DNA from: Thunnus maccoyii
Lineage: Eukaryota > Chordata > Actinopteri > Scombriformes > Scombridae
Direction: 5' to 3'
Length of the DNA stretch: 64,000 nt
NCBI RefSeq assembly: GCF_910596095.1
Contig: NC_056548.1
Coordinates: 10,813,151-10,877,150, forward strand
Within the stretch, counting starts at the first letter, position 1. Each line of letters begins with the position of its first letter. A program made the position numbers and the translations under genes. A model generated the notes under the pieces. It ran no database searches, was not told where the DNA came from, and saw nothing but the letters and a program-made list of their open reading frames with translations. Positions 29,901 through 41,300 of the stretch are shown in pieces.

Positions 29901-30390
29901 TTCTATTTACTCCGGTGTCGTCTTCTCTCAAACTCCTCCTGCACCCATCCTGTGCCCATCATATCTCCAATCCAATTACTGGCAGCAGAGCACTGTCAGT
30001 GTTAATGACAGTAAGCTCCAGCTAGAGGAAGACAGTGAGCTGCCTGTGTCTATACAGGCCATAGGATCTGATTCACCTCCCTCTCAAACAGATGAAGTAA
30101 AAACCTTTTTTCTGAGACAGCATCAAAGCCCTGTCTCCTTCTCGGACTTCAACAACATCTTCCATTCATCTGTCTTGCTTTCTCATCCAGTTGAAGTCAC
30201 TTCACCCCAATGCCCTTTTTCTAGAAGCCACTTTGACTCGGTCCCGTTGCTCCAGCCTGACATCCTCACTCTCCCCGACTGCCGTTCGGACACCCCTGCT
30301 ACCTCCTTCTCACCTTTCCCTCAGTCTGTTTTTGTGGATTTCTCCTACTGTCCTGTGGAGTGTGATCCATACATCTCCTCAAATGTTTAG
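17982..30390 (+). CDS. il27ra: Class I cytokine receptor, gp130/IL-12R group, IL27RA-like
   Basis: Coding exons: 17982-18039, 19633-19792, 21052-21197, 21294-21457, 21830-21995, 23969-24051, 24421-24652, 25024-25212, 25356-25460, 26284-26430, 27610-27741, 27844-27940, 28116-28197, 29665-30390. All join in phase to 2487 nt (828 aa). A hydrophobic signal peptide (residues 1-19) is followed, with no Ig domain, by the cytokine-binding module. Its first half has the paired-cysteine motif VTCRWEAGD; its second ends in WSPWS (217-221). Three more fibronectin III domains follow (starting APSEAPAFW, EPPPPSQII and APSAGPTVQ), then a membrane helix (about 534-556), Box1 FPDP (569-572), and a long serine-rich tail with YWQQ at 692-695, a Y-x-x-Q STAT3-type site. 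The receptor should sit at the cell surface and signal through JAK/STAT. The five-domain, Ig-less layout and the C-terminal domain (HGFIRNYTLC, ANTVAGTGPAG) best fit IL27RA. IL12RB2 is the main alternative; the tail is longer than in human IL27RA. Confidence 0.85.
18040..19632 (+). other. Receptor intron after the signal-peptide exon
   Basis: No exon seen. About 18462-19000 looks like a MITE (it starts TTTAAAGCTGCACCAATCAA and is rich in TTAGC motifs), but its right end is not clear. Poly-A-rich sequence follows at 19115-19150. Confidence 0.4.
19793..21051 (+). other. Receptor intron 3
   Basis: AT-rich, with two short GT-rich tracts (about 20801-20830 and 20957-20985). No exon or transposon ends were recognised. 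Confidence 0.5.
22870..23535. mobile_element. Old teleost repeat split by a SINE
   Basis: The flanks (about 22870-22969 and 23230-23535) belong to a common fish repeat with ATATCTCAGCAACT, TTTTCCTCTAG and TTAGCAAATGTTAGCATGCT. Between them lies a forward tRNA-derived SINE (22970-23230). A second copy of the outer family lies at about 26575-27265. Confidence 0.6.
22970..23230 (+). mobile_element. tRNA-derived SINE (forward copy)
   Basis: It begins with a tRNA-like head: an A-box-like TGGCCCAGGAGGTAGAGCAG, then GGCGGTTTAATTCC at 23022-23035 as B-box (canonically GGTTCGATTCC). A body follows with AAATTGCTCCCAATGGCT and a GTGTGAATG-rich end. It shares order and motifs with the reverse copy at 12435-12770. 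It is not a functional tRNA gene. Confidence 0.75.
26575..27265. mobile_element. Old teleost interspersed repeat
   Basis: The sequence has AAATATCTCAACAACCATTT, ATGGATTGCAATGAAATTTT, TTAGCAAATGTTAACAT and CCTCACAGAGCTGCTA in order, the same motifs as in 22870-23535. An inserted piece (about 27075-27190) with CAATTTTATTTGTATAGC is another common fish repeat. It lies in the intron of the last extracellular domain. Confidence 0.55.
28198..29664 (+). other. Receptor intron before the tail exon
   Basis: No coding exon between the Box1 exon and the tail exon. A short stretch near 28415-28450 resembles the TTAGCTTGGCTTTAGC part of the 30604-31098 MITE family. The rest is unassigned. Confidence 0.45.
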
Positions 30391-30482
30391 TTTCATGCCA
30401 GTGTTACACTGTACATATTGGATTTCTTTTTTATAGTATCTGTAAAAAATGTTTCATTATAGATACTGTAATTTTACTTTTT

Positions 30483-30488
30483 ATTAAA
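30483..30488 (+). terminator. il27ra: Polyadenylation signal, cytokine receptor gene
   Basis: ATTAAA variant signal about 93 nt after the stop codon, followed by T-rich sequence; no AATAAA is closer. Confidence 0.45.
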
Positions 30489-30603
30489 ACTTTCATTATT
30501 TTTTTTAGAACTCTGTGGATCAATGGATCGTTTATCAGAAGCAGATCTTGTGCTTCTAGTCTGGAGATTTTGGCTTTTTTTGATGTTCAATATCATAAAA
30601 AAT

Positions 30604-31098
30604 GTAAAGGAATAGTTGGACATTTTGGGAAACATACTTATTTGCCTTCTTGCCCAGAATTAGTTTACAAGATAAACAAGATACTGTACCACTATTGTAT
30701 CTGCTTGTTCAATATGAGGCTACAGCCAGCAGCCAGTTAGCTTAGCTTAGCACAAAGACTGGAAACAGGGGAAAACAGCTAGCCTGGTTCTGTTCAAAGG
30801 TAACAAAATCCACTCTACCAGCTTCTTGGAGGCTCATTAATTAACACTAATTAACTTGTTGTTTTAATCTGCATAAAAACAGAAGTGTGATACACCAATT
30901 TTTTGTTTTTTCACAGCTAGGCTTGCTCTATTTCAAACAAAGCCGGGCTGACTGTTTCCCACTGTTTCCAGTCTTTGTGCTAAGCTAAGCTAAGCTAATG
31001 GCTGTAACTTCATATTTACCCTACAGACATGACTTCTCATCTAACTTTCTAGCAAGAAAGGGAATACTTTTCCTAAAATGTGAAACTATTCCTTTAAT
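30604..31098. mobile_element. Palindromic MITE with long terminal inverted repeats
   Basis: It starts TAAAGGAATAGTT and ends AACTATTCCTTTA. The inverted arms extend inward roughly 200 bp, including TTAGCTTAGCTTAGCACAAA on the left and the reverse complement TTTGTGCTAAGCTAAGCTAA on the right. The flanking TA suggests a Tc1/mariner-type target duplication. No transposase. Partial copies occur at 13248-13365 and about 44187-44352. Confidence 0.75.
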
Positions 31099-32110
31099 TA
31101 CAATTCCTTTAATGTGACTGTAAAGAGAGACTTTAAATTTTCTGTTGAGACTTTTCTTCATGATTTATTTCTCAGTGAAATCATAATGTGCTATTCCTGA
31201 CCCTGAATTAGTCCTAAGCCATTTCACAGGTGTTTTTATCTCTTTAGCAAATAAGCACGCTCCGTTTAAGAGATACAGAGTAAAAAATAGAACTAATCCT
31301 TGATTCACACCTGAAATCTCGAGGAAGGGTATGGATTGGCAGATATCAATACTAGGTCCTATACTCATCACATTGTACATAAATGAAGGTTGTCAATGTT
31401 TCTTTTTTAGAAATAAGCAGTGCCTCACAGGCAACGTTTTGCATATGTAATTTACATGCATGCTGCTGCCCTCATCCTCAAACCCCTTGATGTTGTGTAT
31501 CACAGTTCTCTGAGATTTATTACAGGTGACACTTTAGGACCCATCATTGTATCCTCTATGAGAAGGTCGGGTGGACATCACTTATCACACAAAGGGAACA
31601 GCACTGTCTTTTTTTAACTCACAAAGCCATCCTCAATATGCTATAGTTTTATTTATCATCACTTTTAAGACGTAGAAATATGAGATACCGTACTTGTTCA
31701 CAAGAATGCATTACAGAATGTTTTATTGATGAATGCTCTTGTCTTTTTCTTTGTGTTTTTTTGTATTTTTTAAGTTAGTTAGTTGGTCTTCCCCTCACAT
31801 ACCTCATTTATAGCTGACAAATGATGCCAACTGGAAATTAACTGTATATGAGTCACCTTTGCAGCAGTGTCTGTAACTGTATTTACTTCAGAGCTGAAAT
31901 TCTTTTCAATTTACATTATTTGTATGTCTAAGCTTTAAAATATGCAGTCAATGCATGAATCACCATTAAACATTAATGCTGTGTGATGATTTAATGTTTG
32001 GTTTCACAACTTATTTCTTCGATATAACGTGTGTGTGGTGGAAGTGTTTTCACTTGAGAGGATCACTTTGATAGAGCAGAGCCGGCATTTTGCACAAAAA
32101 AAGCACAAGT
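31099..32110. other. Intergenic sequence, receptor gene to plpp2
   Basis: AT-rich; no gene, RNA or clear repeat boundary seen. Confidence 0.5.
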
Positions 32111-32114
32111 ACAT

Positions 32115-32580
32115 TAAAGGATATGTTCACAATTTTTCAAGTCTGTCTTAAAACAACAGGCAATTGAACATTGAACAGGGGTTTTCCTCGCTGTAATCAT
32201 TCCTCCTGTTCATACTGGCTATTAAAAGAGATGTGCTTTCAATGTAAGTGATGGGGGCCAAAATCCACACAGTCATTTTGTGCAAAAATGCATTTAGAAG
32301 TTTATCAGAAGTTTATATGAGGCTTCAGCAGTTTGAGTTAGTCATAACAAGTGGATATCTGCCACATTTACAGTCTTTTTAGCATAAAATTCCCTCTTTG
32401 TGTTTCCTCGGACAGTGTTTCCCTGTTGAGCTGCGGTGGAAGTATAGCAACAAAAACAGGAGTCTTGGCACTAAAAAGACTGTAACGTTGAAAGATGCCT
32501 ACTTGGTTTGACTCATTTGGATGACTAAAGCTTTATATTAGCTTCAGGTAAACTTTTAGATGGTAAAAATAAGATGAAAT
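32115..32580 (+). mobile_element. Interspersed repeat family R, copy 1
   Basis: Shares a long ordered series of motifs with copies at 40962-41745 and 54590-55145, for example GTAAGTGATGGGGGCCAAAA, AGTGGATATCTGCCACATTT and TGTTGAGCTGCGGTGGAAG. The left end is AAAGGATATGTTCACAATTT. This copy lacks the right third seen in copy 2. Confidence 0.65.
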
Positions 32581-33619
32581 TTTAGGACAAAAATAAAAAT
32601 ACTCTAATCTAAATGATTCAATATGAAACCTTTTTTTTTTAACAAATATGTGTAATATGAACTAACATTTCCAGTTTAAAGCATTTGATTCCCACTGGGA
32701 ACAAAACATATTTGAAGGCTATTCACACTGTGTTGATTTTAGATTAAAATAAAATCCCCAAATGATGCAAAGTATACTTTTAGATAGAGAGCTATGAAGC
32801 CCATTTCCGTCAAGAAAAGAAAACAGAGATAACATTAAAGTCCCCCTCCACTCAAAAATGTGTTTTTCTTCTTGTTACGTCAGTGTGATGTTGGATGTGC
32901 AGAGTGATGTATGTGCAGACTTAGTTTGAAGACTGTTTTCACCATCATCTGCTGAAGGGGGAAAGTTAAAGTTAAAGGTGTGAACCTATAAGCATGATAT
33001 GTGACATCACAACTAGTCTGGAAGCTGTGGTCCAGGATGCAAATTATGCAAGTGTTATGTGGAGACTTGAACACATATTTCCTAATTTGGACATGTCTCC
33101 TGGAGTTGAGGGTGTTCCCCAGAGATAAATCTGAGCTACTGACATTGGCAAAGTGCTCCTAAGGGACTCGCTATAACCTGTTGCTCCACTTCTCCTTTCC
33201 ATAAAATTAGGTTGTAAAAAATAGGCAATAATTGAAAAGTGCAGAGTAATAAACGCCTTTGAAGTTCTTCCCTACATGTTACACGCTGCACCGTCTCTGT
33301 GTTAGCAGTGTATAAATCAGTAGAGGTCTGTCTGCAATGAGGCAATGAGTGAAGTTTTAGCTCAGTAGTCAGCACAGTTGTCTATGATCTGGGAGACTCC
33401 GATTCATAGGAACCTCCTTCGTAAGGCAGTTTATTCATGAACACTTATTGTAACACTTTAATTTTCTAAAATTAAAAGCGTAATAAAAACAAAAACAGGA
33501 TTTTTAAGCCTCTTTCCACTTTTATTCAAATACAAATACAAATAATTTTGCTGCCTCAACAAATATGGATACAAATACAAATACTGGGCTCTCTGCACAT
33601 CCTTAATATACAGACACAT

Positions 33620-33810
33620 ACTCAAGTCAAAATCACAATATACTAAGCCAATGTATCACTTTTATGTCAACATTTTTGACTTCTATGTCAAAATTGTGAG
33701 ATGCTAAGAATGTCAGAATTATGAGATGGTAAAGCAGTTTGTGTTTAAAATCAAATTTATGGGATTTTAAGTCAAAATTTTGACAAAGTATCTCATAATT
33801 TTGAGTTACG
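33620..33810. repeat. Degenerate repeats of a TCAAAATTATGAGAT-type unit
   Basis: Variants of GTCAAAATTNTGAGAT and ATGTCAA recur several times, in both orientations. This gives the minus-strand ORF here its repetitive Asn-Phe-Asp-Ile/Leu character, which is not a protein domain. Confidence 0.5.
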
Positions 33811-34447
33811 ATCAGTGTTTTTGCTTGTATAATTCCAAACTTTATCTGTTTTTGCTTTGCCTGGTAAAATGAGCTTCTATGATGTAGAAATAAATACAAA
33901 AATATCGCTCTATCTGAAAAGGCAGAGTCATACATTATGGGTGAGTTACCATTTTTGGAAAACTTTAATCCAAAATCAAGAGAGTTTGCATCATTTTTTA
34001 GTCTGATAATACTAGTTTGCACACATTTTGAGAGCTCCACTCTTAAAATTCCCTCCAGACTATCAGTTATGTTTTTCCCCAAAAAGTTAACCATGTGATA
34101 GAGCCGGAAATTTTTATTTCACTGCTCGGACTCGATTACCCAAATCCAGGCAGGGAAGATAAGGCTGTTGAGGATTTTTTCCTTCAGTCTCCTCCTGTCA
34201 GCCCGCATTGGAAGACGCGCCCCCTACACCGTGCGTAAAAGGGGCAGACCGAGACGTAGCAACGCGTCCCCTGCAGCTCACCTGAAACACCACAGCACAA
34301 AGAGACAGACAGGTACACAGAGGAGCGGAGCCGGAAGAACGAGCAGGTCGACTTATCCTGATAGTACTTTTCCCATTGTAACTCCAAGCGTTTCTTAGAT
34401 TACAGCTCCGTCCTGCGCTTTTTTTTTAAACGCGATTTATTTATTCA

Positions 34448-34535
34448 TGAAAGTGAGGCGGCATCGGAGGAAACATGCCAGAGCAAGGAAAGAGGCTGAT
34501 TCTAATCGTGGTGGATATTCTTTGTGTCTTTGTTG
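34448..34535 (+). promoter_or_regulatory. plpp2: Upstream ORF overlapping the plpp2 start
   Basis: An ATG at 34448 lies 27 nt before the plpp2 ATG but, with the leader uninterrupted, in a frame that stops only within exon 2 (at a TGA inside the codons for Tyr-Cys-Asp). Its start context is weak (T at -3), whereas the plpp2 ATG has A at -3. It could lower plpp2 translation by leaky scanning. No function of the peptide is claimed. Confidence 0.4.
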
Positions 34536-37500
34536 GTGAGTGACTACGATTCTTTTTTTCCTCCCGTTGACAACATGGCTGAAAACATGATTGGTTTCAG
34601 GCTCTGCAGCTCATCTGCTGTGCGTTAACTCGTGATTTTATGTGGCTGAATAAAGAAATTGGAAAAGTACTTTCTTGAAGTTTGCACGGTGACGTTTGGG
34701 ATTGCCCAACAAATCTAACACACATGATTTATAGACTTTCACTTGTTGCTTCATGGATCTTTCTGCAAGATTGGAAGACGTTACGAACTGCTGTTTGACT
34801 TCATACTCTTGAACTTGCACTATCTTCTGTGTCAAAAAAAACATGCACATATAAGTTAGCAGTGATTTTTTTTATTCTCAGTAGTGCAATTAAACATTGC
34901 AAGTCATCATTGTTCCCTATCTTGTTCAAACAAGCCGGAGTCTTTCCCAACACTGAATAAGAATGCTGCTGGGACTTTTTTTTGTTGTTGATCTCTTGCT
35001 GTCACTGCAGTGATTTCTTCACCGGAGTCATTCGGGTTAAGATGCTATCTTATCTCACTTTTAGCTTTTCAAAGTAATGATATGCTGATCTGCGATGACA
35101 TGCTCACAACTTGAATTCCTAGTGTTTTCACTGCCCACAGGTTGGCGTGTTAGACCACTAAGTGCAGCATGGCTGTGAGTGTGTGCACCCATACCTGTCT
35201 CCCGCCCCTCTGTGGACACATTCATACTTTTTTTTTTTTTTTTTGTTACATATTTATCTTCCTGCACCCTGTGGCCTTTTTCTTTTTTAAAGTTGGGGTT
35301 AGGAGGAAGAGCAAAGATCATTGTTAATGAATCTTTCTCTGTGTGACATTTAAAATCCTGTTTTGGAAAATCTAGACCCTTTTGTGTGTGTGTCTGTGTG
35401 TGTGTGAATGCTGTACAGTGAACAAAACAGCTTGTTGTGACTTGCCCTGGACTCCGGGGACTACAAAAAGCCATTAGTCGAACAGATTTGACATCTTCCA
35501 GCTGTTTGTGTCACATCTGATAGGAAGAGGCTGTAGTTAGTTGAGGCGCTGAAAGAAGGGAGAAGTTGTCAAGTTGTTTTATGCAGTCTTGTGATTATTC
35601 TGAGGTGTTTTTTCTTTCTTTTTCTTTTTTTTTTTTTAGGGTGGAAATATAAGGTTAAAACTAGAACTTGTCTGCAATGGAGTCCCTGTGAAGTCAGCAA
35701 GAAATACTGAAGGTTACAGAATTTGTGTGTGTGTGTATGTGTGCATCCAGTTGTGGACCCATCTGTTGACTGACAGGGAGGAATGATAATGACCAGTCTG
35801 CTATTCAGCCCCCTCTTCACTCAAGATGTATGTTCATGTGTGTGCATACCTCACAAGGTGCACACTGTCAACGCCCTGCGTGTCCATTTTGTGAAGGGGG
35901 GAAAAAAAAAGAGTCCAAGCTTTGGAGCTCTGACAAAATCCGTTTACTCTAAGGATTTCTTGGACTTGTTGATCAGCTTATTTAAAAGAAAAAAATCTGT
36001 CAAGTTGTCAGTGGGCTGGAAGAGTTAAAGGCGTCTTTTTAATCCTTCCTTCGGTAAACGATTGCTCATGTAGAAGGAACTTGTTCAACATCACAGCTTT
36101 TTTTATTATTGTGAAATCAGAGATGTGATGTATCATTACCAAGTGATGAGTCATGATTTGTTAACTGAAGATTTCCCCATATCGAGTGAGAAAGTGTGAC
36201 GGATGATTTAATGCTGTGTGTATAGTTAGTCAGAAGCCTTTTGAAAAATGAAACCATTTACGGTCTGATTCATTTTTATAACTTACAGGTGGGTGACAAT
36301 GATACAATCTGTGGCAGTATCATGATAGTAATCTATATCATTTCTGTTAAATCCAATTGAGAAGCTGTTTATAGACTAAAAAAAATCAGCACTGACAAAC
36401 TGAAATATTGTCATATTTTAAACAAATGTCTTATAATATAACGATATGTAGGATCACAATTGGTGCTCTAGGTCAGTTGTTCCCGACCTGTGTTTGCTTG
36501 TGACCCCTTTAATATGAAGCAAAATCTCTCTGTGACCCAGTTTCATAGGCTGCGTGCCTAACAGTTGTGAGAGCTACAGTCAAAGTTTGATTTTTCTCTG
36601 CTTGGGTTGTTTCATTTGAATAATGTTTATTAAGTTTGAGGAGGTCAAACTATCCAGTAACTCACAAGAAAGAACAAGATTTAATGTTCAGTTTTACTTC
36701 TACTCGGCTACACAACAAGTATGAGACTGACAAACTTACAAAGATGAATCTTTTTCGCATCTTTCAACTGTTGCTAAAAAGTCTGTATTAAAGGAGGGTC
36801 TTGATATAGAATCAGTTGTAAAAGAACTTAGCTTGATTATCGATTATTTTCGACCACTCTACAGCCAAAATTCACAAAGCTAATGTCACAACTGTGACTG
36901 CATGGCTTTAAAATAGACAACTCGTTAGAGGTGTTGAGGATATATAGTCAGTTAGTTTTGTTTTTCTGTGAGTTTATTTGTTTCGACTTTATTTTTTGTG
37001 TATTTATTCGTCTTATTTTCATCTTTTGATTTGTATAACCACTGTGTTGTTGTGATTACTTAAGAAAACTAAATAAAATATGATTTTTAAAAAAAAAGAA
37101 AGAAGAAGAAAAAAAGCAAAGATTTTAGAAAAGTTGAAAAAAGTAAACACAACGTCTCTTTTTACCCAGGCGATCATCTCATGATCTACTCTGTTTATCT
37201 CGCGATCGCTGCTTTAGGTGACACTTTTGAAATCATTTGTGATATGATTTAACATCACACATGTCGACCAAACAAGTCAAATTCATTCACTGTCATTTGT
37301 ATCGAGATCAGAGCCCGACCGATATATCGGTCAGCTGATATTATCGACCGATATCGGCCTATCACAGATATATTGGTATCACTGTATGTGTTGTCCAGTA
37401 TGCGCCAATATTTTTTTACAGTTATATAGGCAGCATTTTACGTATATTTGATCCTTTTTCTTAATTCAAGTTTAATATATACGTACATGAGGTTGTTTTT

Positions 37501-38289
37501 GTTCTGTTTTTTTATTTATAGTTATTTGTAATTATTAAATTCCCTGTGAAGTTTATTGTTTCAGTGCAGTGTGATGTCATTTTACCACCATGATGCCTCC
37601 GTTACGTATCTTTGTCACATGTGTTTGATAACCATATTTGAGTGATCATTGCAAAAAACGTGTGTTTATGTATATATTCTGTATATATAAGATTATTGGC
37701 CGATATATCGATTTTATATCAAATTTTTTTACTCCCTAATATTGATGGTTGGTAGTGTAATGGTGGTAGAGTTAGTTTGGGGGGTCTGGGAGAAAATGTA
37801 AAGCCTGACTTTTAATCCCGAGAAGTGTATCATGCCCCCAAAAAAAAACCCCTGGATGCTGCATTTCCCATAATGTGACTGATGGTGCCTTTCAGTAGAC
37901 CCTCCTACCCTGGTAAATGTCCTCGTCTTTCGAACTATACAGCCACATTTTTAACGCAGGCTTTCCGTTATGAATTTCAATCTGAAATAACTCGACTGAC
38001 GACTGAATTATTTTCTCAAAATCTCTCTAAAATTGGTGCTCGAGTGCCCCTTTTTCAAAAAACTTTTTGAAAAAAAACTTTTAACACATCTTTATTATAA
38101 AATCCTAGATGATACTGAAATATTATCAATATTATATTGATTTATTATCCAGCAAGATGTCATTGTTTCTTCATTTTTCCACCCTCTTTGTGCTTGTATT
38201 GTCTCCTGTGAGGGCTGCTGTTGATCTGTGTGGAGAGTAAACTATCATCAGTTTGATCCCCCCTCATTTAGAAAAGTTTTCTGGAAACC

Positions 38290-38344
<55 letters not shown>

Positions 38345-41300
38345 TGAGTGAGTGATATGGCTGGAATGTGCTGAATGTCCAGATTGTAACTGATCTCTGA
38401 ATCTGCTCAGTGTTTTATTTCTCCCTCTTCCCCTCTGCAGTCAAACGTCCATCCTGCCATTATTTGTTACCACTGCAGATAGCAGATTAGTAGATGTTAA
38501 CCCAACTTGCAACACACACATACACACACACAGATGTCTCCTCAGCAGAGGGATGTTACACTCTGAGTTCAAATACATGCTACAGTTTCATTTTGCATCA
38601 GTCAAATTATCGGGAATGTTAAAATTATCATTTATGAGAACAGATTGCTCTGTTTTTATGTAACTGCTTTGTTATTTATATCTCTTTTTGTTTCACTTTA
38701 CTTTCCATCTTTTTCCTTTTCTTTGTCATCCATGGAGTGGACACACAAAGCAACAACAGTTAAAGTGAATAAAATATGTTGTGAATCTGGTCTTGTCATG
38801 TGATTTGTCCTGTTTGACCATCACCCTCTTGTTTAGAAACCTGTTTTCAGTTGTTTACCACGTAAAGCCGAGCAAATCCATCTGAAGAAGCTGTTTGAAC
38901 TCATTGCTCTCGGCTGTAATGCTGTTTAAATGCTGTTTGTCCCATTTTTAATGGTGTTTGTACATTTTGAGACAATGAAGAGCTGTAGTCTTTCTGTCAA
39001 CAAGAACGAGCCCAGCTGTTACAGAGCTTGCTGGTATCGTAGTTACACCATCGCTGTTTATTTACTTTTTATGACTCTAGTTATTCCTTTTTTGTGTTTA
39101 TGCAAGTACTTTGGTCTGTGCCAGGGTCAAAAGAGGGTTTGATAATGATGCGAATAGTTCTCACACAAAGCAGCAGATTGAGATAAATTTGAGTCGCCGT
39201 GTCAGAGGTGAGAGAAGTCGATGTCTTTAAACTGTCGCTTCATTATCTGGTCTGTGACCGCAAATCATTTTGTCCCTAAGTTTGGTGTCAAGAGCCAAAC
39301 TCTTGCAGGTCAGCAACCCCCTAAAACCTAAAAGCAACTACCAGTCATTCTGAAAATTCAGTTCAGTAACTGTTTAGTGAACGTGTTCGACTCACTTTCA
39401 CATACTTATATTGACACTCTGAGAGTATAGGCTGCAATATCACATCAGTATTTAATCAATAAGAAAGTCTGTAATGCAAAACATGGACCCACTTTTAACC
39501 TTCAAGCCTTTTAACATTATCAATTTTAGCACTAATAACTTGTGGGGGGGGTTCACATAATTAAAATTTTTACCTCCCATTTTTTTAAATTTCATGACCA
39601 GAGAAGGAAGCAATGAAGAAACCATGATGTATTTCTTTGTAAAACAGAGACAGTTAAAATACGTCTGTTAATGTAAACCAGTGTAAACGAAAGAGGAAGA
39701 AAATGGTTTATGAAACGGAAGGATGAGAGATGTTTCAAATTCCAGTGAATTTTTATGTAAACCTACTGGTAGGCCATGAGGAGAACACTAAAGATACAGT
39801 TTTCCCAGTTGGAAAGAAAAAAAGTGTTGCATTTGTAAATTAAGTTGCATGTATTTGAGCATATAGATGTATATCAGGCTGCAACTGACGATTATCATCA
39901 TTATCAGTCATTTTCTTGGTTAATCAAGTAATCATTTGGTCTAAAGACGTCAATAAATACCAAAAACAGCTTGTCACAAGTTCCTAGAGCCCAAAGTGAC
40001 GTCTTCACTGTCTAATATCTTAAAGTATTCAGTTTATTATAGAAGACTTAACATTAAATTAATTGTTTTAGGTGAGAATCAGCACTAAGGAAATGAAAGT
40101 GTTTGTGAGCAACACTCATGCAAACTTATGATTTTACTGAAGAATTCGAAGAGTTTTGCTGCAGAGGCGACACAGCGAGTGACTAGAAACAGCTGTTGTT
40201 GTTGTTGTTTGTCTCTGGAAAATGTTATTTATGTGCCGTTTTAACAATTAGTGACGTGTTTAAGACGCTCCTCCATCTGTTTTATTGAGACACACACACA
40301 CACACACACACACATACACATGAAACACACAGTATCTGCTTCTGCCAAATATGTGTCAGAGTAAAGTGGGTAGTATTGACTTTTGCTCTCTGACATTCCT
40401 GTGTGAAAATGAAAGAGAGATGTTAAAGAGAAAGTGTGTGTGTGTCTGTGTGTGCAGTTTGGGCTTGTAAAACACAGTATTATAAGAAATGTTACTGTAC
40501 ATAGACTCTGTGTGTGCGTGTGTGTAGTTAAATACACGCTCTTTGGTGGTTTCAGAAGGCCTCTCAGTACTGTGGTGGTTTTAATGCGAGAATGTGAGAG
40601 AGGAGAATTATTTCTGTTTTCTTTGACTTTGGTTAAAGGTCACTGTCAGTTTCAGCATTACCTCGCTCACACTCCCGTGAGATATGAGCCTCCAAGGTCT
40701 GCAGGATTGATTGTTCAGAAAATCTAATTGTTGATGGTTCAAATAATACAAATCATAGAGAGCAAATGCCTCCACCAAAGCTGCACAAATGCAATTTCTT
40801 CTAAATGCAATTTTCATAATAGAAAATGGTTGGAAATTGTTAGATACAATGAAGGGATACATGTGCCAGATTTCTCATTCTTTCAGTTTTCATTCAAGTG
40901 CAGTTTTTCATGAGAGACAGAAAACTTACAACAATGAAAGATAAAAGATGTATTCATACAGAAGGACGGGTTCACAATTTCTCAAGCGTGTCTTAAAACA
41001 TCAGTCAGGTGCCCAAATGAACATTGAAAGGGGTTTTTCCTTCTTCGTACTGGCTGTTAAAAGATCCCCTTCAGATGCGCTTTAAAAGTAAGTGATGGGG
41101 GCCAAAATCCACAGTGTATCCAAACAGTCATTTTGTGCAAAAATGCAAAGTTTACAGAAGATTATATGTGGCTTCAGCAGTCTGAGTTAGTCATATCAAG
41201 TGGATATCTGCCACATTTACAGTCCTTTTTAGCATCAAATTCCCCCTTTGTGTTTCCCTGTTGAGCTGCGGTGGAAGAAGAGTAACAAAAAGAGGGACTT

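Noticed and set aside
17982-30390. Assignment of the receptor to CSF3R or gp130 (IL6ST)
   Set aside because: Box1 region resembles these, but both have an N-terminal Ig domain that is absent here.
33633-34094. 153-codon minus-strand ORF
   Set aside because: Caused by degenerate short repeats; its Asn/Phe/Asp/Ile repetition mirrors the DNA repeat.
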